A stretch of 6,236 nucleotides of DNA, taken from contig CAMPHD010000202.1 of NCBI GenBank assembly GCA_946885765.1, positions 1-6,236 on the forward strand, read 5' to 3'. The notes under the pieces are model-generated. The model saw nothing but the letters and a program-made list of their open reading frames with translations. It did no database searches and was not told the DNA's origin. The position numbers and the translations under genes are program-made. Positions 6,039-6,236 of this stretch are shown piece after piece (position 1 is the first letter of the stretch; every line of letters begins with the position of its first letter). Origin of the DNA: an uncultured Thalassospira sp. Its GTDB lineage: Bacteria > Pseudomonadota > Alphaproteobacteria > Rhodospirillales_A > Thalassospiraceae.

Positions 6039-6122
6039 ATGATCTTGCCGGGGGGATTGTTCCGCCCGGACGTCCTTCCGAACCTGTGCGCCGTGATGCC
6101 CACGATCATCCCGGAGGGATAA
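6039..6122 (+). CDS. Possible 27-residue small ORF between the GntR and QuiC-like genes
   Basis: An ATG at 6039 opens a 28-codon frame (start MILPGGLFRPD, end TIIPEG) that ends with TAA at 6120-6122, one base before the next gene's ATG. AAGGA (6026-6030) lies at a workable distance upstream, and the stop overlaps the spacing region of the next gene's ribosome-binding site, an arrangement suited to translational coupling. The peptide has no recognisable family, and in this GC content such a short frame arises easily by chance. Confidence 0.18.
   Translation: MILPGGLFRPDVLPNLCAVMPTIIPEG
6048..6069 (+). repeat. Hairpin in the GntR-QuiC gap
   Basis: CCGGG (6048-6052) pairs with CCCGG (6065-6069). 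After one G/G mismatch, GGA (6054-6056) pairs with TCC (6061-6063) around a four-base loop, TTGT. No T-run follows, so it is not an intrinsic terminator. Further out, ATGATC (6039-6044) can pair with GATCAT (6104-6109). It may affect mRNA processing or translation of the downstream gene. Confidence 0.35.
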
Positions 6123-6123
6123 A

Positions 6124-6236
6124 ATGCTGACTTCCATCGCGACCGTTTCGCTATCGGGCGATCTTCAGGAAAAACTCGATGCCATTGCCGCTGCGGGTTT
6201 TGACGGGGTCGAGATTTTTGAAAATGATCTGCTGAC
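6124..6236 (+). CDS. quiC: 3-dehydroshikimate dehydratase, QuiC type (N-terminal fragment)
   Basis: Only 37 codons lie in the window, but they are distinctive: SIATVSLSG (4-12) forms the first barrel strand and GFDGVEIFENDLL (25-37) the second, as in QuiC-type 3-dehydroshikimate dehydratases of the sugar-phosphate isomerase/epimerase (TIM barrel) superfamily. In some bacteria this protein carries a C-terminal 4-hydroxyphenylpyruvate-dioxygenase-like domain. The enzyme converts 3-dehydroshikimate to protocatechuate in the cytoplasm. The metal ligands and active site lie beyond the window, so function rests on the N-terminus and on the neighbouring dehydrogenase and transporter. A strong GGAGGGA ribosome-binding site (about 6112-6118) fixes the start. 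The distance to the GntR gene is 89 bases, short enough for one transcript. Confidence 0.75.
   Translation, partial: MLTSIATVSLSGDLQEKLDAIAAAGFDGVEIFENDLL

Noticed and set aside
1..6236. Mobile element, CRISPR array, tRNA/rRNA, phage or toxin-antitoxin content
   Set aside because: I saw no terminal inverted repeats, transposase or integrase motifs, regularly spaced repeats or RNA-gene signatures. All longer genes are explained by transport, catabolism and regulation.

Overview
The window looks like chromosomal DNA of a free-living alphaproteobacterium. The evidence is moderate GC content with AT-rich promoter gaps, a Crp-type regulator next to a membrane protein of adenylate-cyclase type, and a three-gene TRAP transporter with a catabolic operon. 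A marine Rhodospirillales member such as Thalassospira would fit, but that is an impression from protein style and no marker gene is present.

Left part (1-1256, minus strand): a Crp/Fnr-family regulator (486-1256) is followed, with a 17-base overlap, by the N-terminal membrane region of a protein cut by the window edge (502 down to 1). That protein is probably a class III adenylate/guanylate cyclase, although its catalytic domain lies outside the window. Middle (1257-1603): a divergent intergenic region with an AT-rich core. Here a forward promoter (TTGACA, 17 bases, TAAATT) and a reverse promoter (TTGTCA, 16 bases, TATAAT) overlap at their -35 boxes, and a GTNNNAC motif of GntR-operator type lies on the same bases.

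Right part (1604-6236, plus strand): one compact gene set. It encodes a TRAP substrate-binding protein (dctP), a hairpin with a U-tract, the small and large TRAP membrane subunits (dctQ and dctM, joined by an ATGA overlap), a catabolic-type shikimate/quinate dehydrogenase, a GntR/FCD regulator, and the first 37 residues of a protein resembling QuiC-type 3-dehydroshikimate dehydratase.

Together this reads as a quinate/shikimate uptake and degradation operon. The TRAP system would import the cyclic polyol carboxylate, the dehydrogenase would oxidise it (shikimate to 3-dehydroshikimate, or quinate to 3-dehydroquinate), and the dehydratase would aromatise 3-dehydroshikimate to protocatechuate for the beta-ketoadipate pathway. 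The GntR protein is the likely local sensor. The substrate is inferred from gene neighbours. The most interesting points are the transporter's likely substrate, the NAD-type coenzyme pocket of the dehydrogenase, the interlocked divergent promoters, and the stem-loop between dctP and dctQ.
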